A stretch of 64,000 nt of DNA from JAAURB01 sp049647265. GTDB taxonomy: Bacteria; Cyanobacteriota; Cyanobacteriia; Cyanobacteriales; Microcoleaceae. Below, piece after piece: positions 60,874 to 64,000 of the stretch. Below the pieces are notes generated by a model. It did not search any database, was not told where the DNA came from, and saw only the letters and a list, made by a program, of their open reading frames with translations. A program made the translations under genes and the position numbers. Where the stretch lies: contig JBARXJ010000064.1 of the NCBI GenBank assembly GCA_049647265.1, forward strand, positions 1-64,000, read 5' to 3'. Positions within the stretch are counted from its first letter, which is position 1; every line of letters begins with the position of its first letter.

Positions 60874-61437
60874 ATGAGTGTTGAGGTGGAAGTCACTGTT
60901 CAAACAGATTTTTGGCAACAACCCAGCTCCAGCGAGGCGCAAACCCGTCTGCGGTTACGTTATCCAACGCCTCCAGTCTCTACTGTGATGTGGCAACAAT
61001 GGTTCAGTCAATGGTTACAAGAACTTGCCACAGACTTACCGGATGCCCCGAGTTATGAACTGACTCTGCGTTTAACAAGCGACCCAGAAATTCGCCACCT
61101 CAACGCCCAATATCGGCTATCCGATAAACCCACCGATGTGTTAGCTTTTGCCGCGTTAGAGGCGAATATACCCTGTGCTGCGGCAGTTTTCCAATCTCAA
61201 CCCCTGACTCTGGGTGATATTGTGATTTCTGTCGAAACCTCCGATCGCCAAGCCCAACAACAGGGACATTCATTAACAACGGAATTAGCTTGGTTAGCCG
61301 TCCATGGCTGTTTGCATCTGTTGGGTTGGGATCATCCGGATCAAGACCACTTCGAGCGAATGATCAATAAACAAGTCACTCTGCTTGCCGCGATCAATTT
61401 AGAAATCAATCATCAACCCAGTATCTGCCCTAACTAA
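60874..61437 (+). CDS. ybeY: Endoribonuclease YbeY (rRNA maturation)
   Basis: 187 residues. The zinc-binding motif is HGCLHLLGWDHPDQDH (H-x3-H-x5-H), preceded by the conserved DKPTDVLAF and LGDIVISVET. The enzyme takes part in 16S rRNA 3' maturation and ribosome quality control. It follows DUF3285 after 10 bases and is 144 bases upstream of dgkA. Confidence 0.96.
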   Translation: MSVEVEVTVQTDFWQQPSSSEAQTRLRLRYPTPPVSTVMWQQWFSQWLQELATDLPDAPSYELTLRLTSDPEIRHLNAQYRLSDKPTDVLAFAALEANIPCAAAVFQSQPLTLGDIVISVETSDRQAQQQGHSLTTELAWLAVHGCLHLLGWDHPDQDHFERMINKQVTLLAAINLEINHQPSICPN

Positions 61438-61581
61438 TGAATCAATTATACTTTGATCAATTAACATCTCATTCGATAGAGGTAAATTAGCCCCATCTGG
61501 GTAATGATTGTGTTAAATTTCAACCAGAATTGATCAAAGTGTTCTCGTCCAAACTGTGCTGACTTAAACAACTTCTCAATA

Positions 61582-62085
61582 ATGGATCTAGATAAAACCA
61601 CAATTTCCCCGGTATCGACTCAGTTTTTCTCTCACTCTAAGGAAACTCAACCATCTGTTTCCTCAGACTCGGATACCGCCGTTGGTGGAGAGCGATCTCA
61701 ATCCTGGCAAGTCGCAACTAATTTAGTCGTGAGTTTCCAGTATGCTTGGACGGGTATTACCTATGCATTTCAAACACAGCGTAATTTTCGGATTCATACG
61801 GTTATTGGTATTTTAGCCGTCAGCCTCAGTTTAATTTTACAGTTAAGTCCAGTCAAAATAGCAATTATTGGCTTAACAATTGGATCGGTCATGGCAATGG
61901 AATTACTCAATACCGCGATTGAATCGATTGTTGATTTGAGTGTCGGACAATCTTTTCATGAACTGGCTAAGATTGCGAAAGATTGCGCGGCAGGGGCAGT
62001 GATGATCTTTGCCTTAGCGGCTGTACTCGTGGCATCCGTATTAATCTTACCACCTTTGTTTGCTGAAATCATTCAATGGGTTTAA
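61582..62085 (+). CDS. dgkA: Diacylglycerol kinase, DgkA family
   Basis: 167 residues. An N-terminal Ser/Thr-rich segment of about 45 residues precedes the three-helix membrane kinase: SFQYAWTGITYAFQTQRNFRIH, and the catalytic helix AMELLNTAIESIVDLSVG. It phosphorylates diacylglycerol or, as in Gram-positive relatives, undecaprenol. The conserved ybeY-dgkA order is widespread in bacteria. Its stop is 16 bases before the next gene. Confidence 0.93.
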   Translation: MDLDKTTISPVSTQFFSHSKETQPSVSSDSDTAVGGERSQSWQVATNLVVSFQYAWTGITYAFQTQRNFRIHTVIGILAVSLSLILQLSPVKIAIIGLTIGSVMAMELLNTAIESIVDLSVGQSFHELAKIAKDCAAGAVMIFALAAVLVASVLILPPLFAEIIQWV

Positions 62086-62101
62086 AAGGAGTCGGAAAAA
62101 G

Positions 62102-62707
62102 ATGATTATCGTCATCGATAATTATGATAGTTTCACCTACAATATTGTTCAATACTTAGGGGAATTAGGGACAGAATTGCCCGTAGCCGCTGAAGTTAAA
62201 GTTTATCGTAACGATCAAATTTCGATAGATGAAATTCGTCAACTTCAACCCGACGGTATTGTTATTTCTCCAGGCCCTGGTCGCCCAGAAGATGCTGGGA
62301 TTTCTCTCGATTTAATTGAACAACTCGGGCCAACGTTTCCGATTTTAGGCGTTTGTTTAGGCCATCAAAGTATTGGGCAAGTGTTTAACGCCCAAGTGGT
62401 TTCGGCCCCAGAATTAATGCATGGTAAAACATCACAGGTGCATCATACGGGGGTGGGTGTATTTGAAAATCTAGACAATCCCTTAACTGCCACTCGTTAT
62501 CATAGTTTAGTGATTGACCGTCCCAGTTGCCCAGATGTACTAGAAGTGACAGCATGGGTCGATGATGGCACCATTATGGGGGTTCGACATCGAGACTATC
62601 CCCATATCCAAGGGGTACAATTCCACCCGGAAAGCATTCTCACCAATAGCGGTAAACAATTGCTGCGAAATTTTTTAACCACTTTGTCCAAAAAGCCTGT
62701 AGGATAG
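62102..62707 (+). CDS. trpG: Glutamine amidotransferase of anthranilate/aminodeoxychorismate synthase
   Basis: 201 residues, class I amidotransferase: MIIVIDNYDSFTYNIVQYLGE at the N-terminus, oxyanion PGPGRPEDAG, nucleophile Cys in GVCLGHQSIG, and catalytic His-Glu in GVQFHPES. It supplies ammonia to TrpE or PabB. In cyanobacteria one such protein may serve both (trpG/pabA). ATG 62102 follows AAAAGGAG; the frame is open to 62060 but would overlap dgkA. Confidence 0.94.
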   Translation: MIIVIDNYDSFTYNIVQYLGELGTELPVAAEVKVYRNDQISIDEIRQLQPDGIVISPGPGRPEDAGISLDLIEQLGPTFPILGVCLGHQSIGQVFNAQVVSAPELMHGKTSQVHHTGVGVFENLDNPLTATRYHSLVIDRPSCPDVLEVTAWVDDGTIMGVRHRDYPHIQGVQFHPESILTNSGKQLLRNFLTTLSKKPVG

Positions 62708-62782
62708 TTTACTGGAATATTCTCTCGTTAATGTGACTAGTCGTTGCAACAACAATAATTGAGCATCTTATACAGATAGATT

Positions 62783-63580
62783 ATGAAACGACGACAGTTT
62801 ATCCAGTTTGCCCAACTTAGCGCTTTAAGTGCGATCGCGTCTAGTTTTGTCTTTCCCGCAAATCGTTCAATCGCACAACCGTCTAATCAGCTTACTATTC
62901 AGTGGTTGGGTCATACCTGCTTTTATTTTACCGGTGGCGGGTTACAAGTCTTAGTGAATCCTTTTAAACCATTTAAGCAAACCGGCTGTACCGTCGGTTA
63001 TCGTAACCCTAAAATTGATACCCAGTTAGTCCTGATTAGCAGTCGTCTATTGGATGAAGGATCGATTGATGGATTTGCTGGAAATCCTCTCTTATTACAT
63101 GAGTCTGGCGTTTATCAGCTTGATCGAACCCAAATTCAAGGGATTCGGACTGATAAAGATCGGCAAAAAGGACAACGCTTGGGGACGAATATCGCTTGGG
63201 TGTGGCAACAAGCAGGGATTAAAATTGTACACCTAGGTGGACTAGCAGGACCGATTCAAGATGAAGAACGATATCTAATTGGTCGTCCGGATGTGATGTT
63301 AATTCCGGTGGGGGGTGATAAGAAATCCTATACCCCAGAAGAGGCAAAAGAAACGATTAACTTTTTAAAGCCTAAAATTGTCATCCCGACTCACTACAAA
63401 ACTCAGGCTGCTGATGAGGCCACTTGTGATTTAATTTCAGTTGAACCCTTTTTACAGGTGATGGAAGGCAACACCATCCGTCAAGTCCCTGGAGATACTT
63501 TAAGCTTAACCTCAGACAGTTTACCCCAGCAAGGAACCACGGTTGAAGTTCTCACTTATAATTTTGCTTCGGCTGTTTAA
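62783..63580 (+). CDS. Tat-exported metallo-beta-lactamase-fold hydrolase
   Basis: 265 residues. The N-terminus MKRRQFIQFAQLSALSAIASS looks like a twin-arginine signal. The fold resembles UPF0173/L-ascorbate lactonase-like MBL proteins: TIQWLGHTCFYFTGGG, HLGGLAGPI, MLIPVGGDKKSYTPEEA, IVIPTHYKT. The usual HXHXDH zinc motif is absent, so its chemistry is unclear. It stands between trpG and a convergent MnmC-like gene. Confidence 0.8.
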   Translation: MKRRQFIQFAQLSALSAIASSFVFPANRSIAQPSNQLTIQWLGHTCFYFTGGGLQVLVNPFKPFKQTGCTVGYRNPKIDTQLVLISSRLLDEGSIDGFAGNPLLLHESGVYQLDRTQIQGIRTDKDRQKGQRLGTNIAWVWQQAGIKIVHLGGLAGPIQDEERYLIGRPDVMLIPVGGDKKSYTPEEAKETINFLKPKIVIPTHYKTQAADEATCDLISVEPFLQVMEGNTIRQVPGDTLSLTSDSLPQQGTTVEVLTYNFASAV

Positions 63581-64000
63581 CCATTCCCTTTCCAGCGTTT
63601 TTTCCATTGAGTGGTGGGTTCTAAAGTTGACTGTTGTTGTTCTTGTTGCCGACGTTGCAGAATCGTTTCTTTAGAGTCGGATAAATTACTATCGCGATAA
63701 GGAATAGCAGCGCGAGTTTGTAAATGTTCAATTTCTTTTGTAGACAACGGCGTTAAACCTACTGTTGAAAAGCTGGCAATCGTTCCAGGGGTGCGTCGTC
63801 CCACAGGAGTGGTTGAACCAATGTTTAAATTAGCGGCTATCAGCGCGGCTCTGGCGGGGGCAGAACAGACGTAAGTGGCTAAATGACCATTTGGGGTCAA
63901 ACACTGAGCCAGCAGGGTGAGAAACTCAACCGTCCAAAGCTGGGGGCAGGCTGGGGGGGAAAAGGGATCGAGAAAAACAGCATCAGCCTTAAACCCGGAA
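63577..64000 (-). CDS. MnmC-like methyltransferase domain protein (5' end outside window)
   Basis: The frame is open from the window edge (64000) to 63577. It reads KADAVFLDPFSPPACPQLWTVEFL, then LTPNGHLATYVCSAPARAALIAANLNIGST. DPFSPP..P.LW is the hallmark of the DUF752/MnmC methyltransferase domain, which completes 5-methylaminomethyl-2-thiouridine at tRNA U34. The visible C-terminal 60 residues are Gln- and Arg-rich. Only the last 140 codons are seen. Its stop overlaps the end of the preceding gene by about 4 bases. Confidence 0.85.
   Translation of the reverse strand, partial: SGFKADAVFLDPFSPPACPQLWTVEFLTLLAQCLTPNGHLATYVCSAPARAALIAANLNIGSTTPVGRRTPGTIASFSTVGLTPLSTKEIEHLQTRAAIPYRDSNLSDSKETILQRRQQEQQQSTLEPTTQWKKRWKGNG

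Noticed and set aside
1..64000. tRNA, rRNA, tmRNA or other known RNA genes
   Set aside because: Reading the intergenic regions I saw no cloverleaf with the conserved GTTCRA arm or other familiar RNA sequence; a covariance-model search could still find some.

Overview
The window comes from a cyanobacterium, most likely a filamentous, non-heterocystous, phycoerythrin-containing member of the old Oscillatoriales; the genus is my inference only. Evidence for cyanobacteria: allophycocyanin, C-phycoerythrin, their linkers and bilin lyases, frequent HIP1 octamers (GCGATCGC), and typical families such as DUF1400, DUF928, DUF760, DUF3285, DevBCA, a TLP40-like cyclophilin and a nickel superoxide dismutase.

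Layout. 1-17 kb: the start of a large surface protein (DUF4347, PPC repeats, FG-GAP-like repeats), a D-ribulose-kinase-like FGGY kinase, a tyrosine-rich peptidoglycan-binding protein, a DHH phosphoesterase, sodN with its maturation protease sodX, a receiver/histidine kinase, a DUF928 protein, a CHASE2-adenylate cyclase whose end overlaps sdhA, wecB and an AAA-type ATPase. 17-29 kb: a lumenal cyclophilin with an IS200/IS605 element (divergent tnpA and a frameshifted tnpB) in its leader, efp-accB, a debris island with an IS4-like remnant and a truncated FkbM methyltransferase, two tandem DUF1400 hydrolases, and a decayed second tnpB. 29-42 kb: a DUF362 protein, a four-gene sugar or compatible-solute ABC importer, glyS, and a TetR gene divergent from devBCA with three matching 15-bp operators between them.

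42-59 kb is a nearly complete phycobilisome gene region. It holds a cpeF-like lyase gene, cpeC-cpeD-cpeS-cpeT-cpeR, a second CpeS/CpcS-family lyase, a pentapeptide-repeat gene, pebA-pebB plus a phycobiliprotein-like gene, cpeB-cpeA, cpeY, cpeZ, and apcA-apcB-apcC. Together these make phycoerythrobilin (PebA, PebB), attach it to phycoerythrin (CpeS, CpeT, CpeY/CpeZ, CpeF), assemble rods (CpeC, CpeD), and activate the regulon (CpeR). A third phycoerythrin linker gene (cpeE) is absent from the operon, and no phycocyanin genes are present. Two PEP-CTERM surface-protein genes and a LuxR-HTH/Uma2 fusion lie between the cpe and apc blocks. 59-64 kb is housekeeping: a lumenal thioredoxin-like protein, DUF3285, ybeY, dgkA, a trpG/pabA amidotransferase, a Tat-exported metallo-hydrolase and the end of an MnmC-like methyltransferase.

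The most unusual signal is a nested palindromic element of about 51 bp present three times, each time inside a protein-coding sequence: twice in the decayed tnpB and once in a PEP-CTERM gene. One copy keeps the reading frame and adds 17 residues, one adds an in-frame stop, and one is 52 bp long and shifts the frame. It resembles in behaviour the Rickettsia palindromic elements that invade genes. A second oddity is the tripled 3' end of the phycobiliprotein-like gene of the peb operon.
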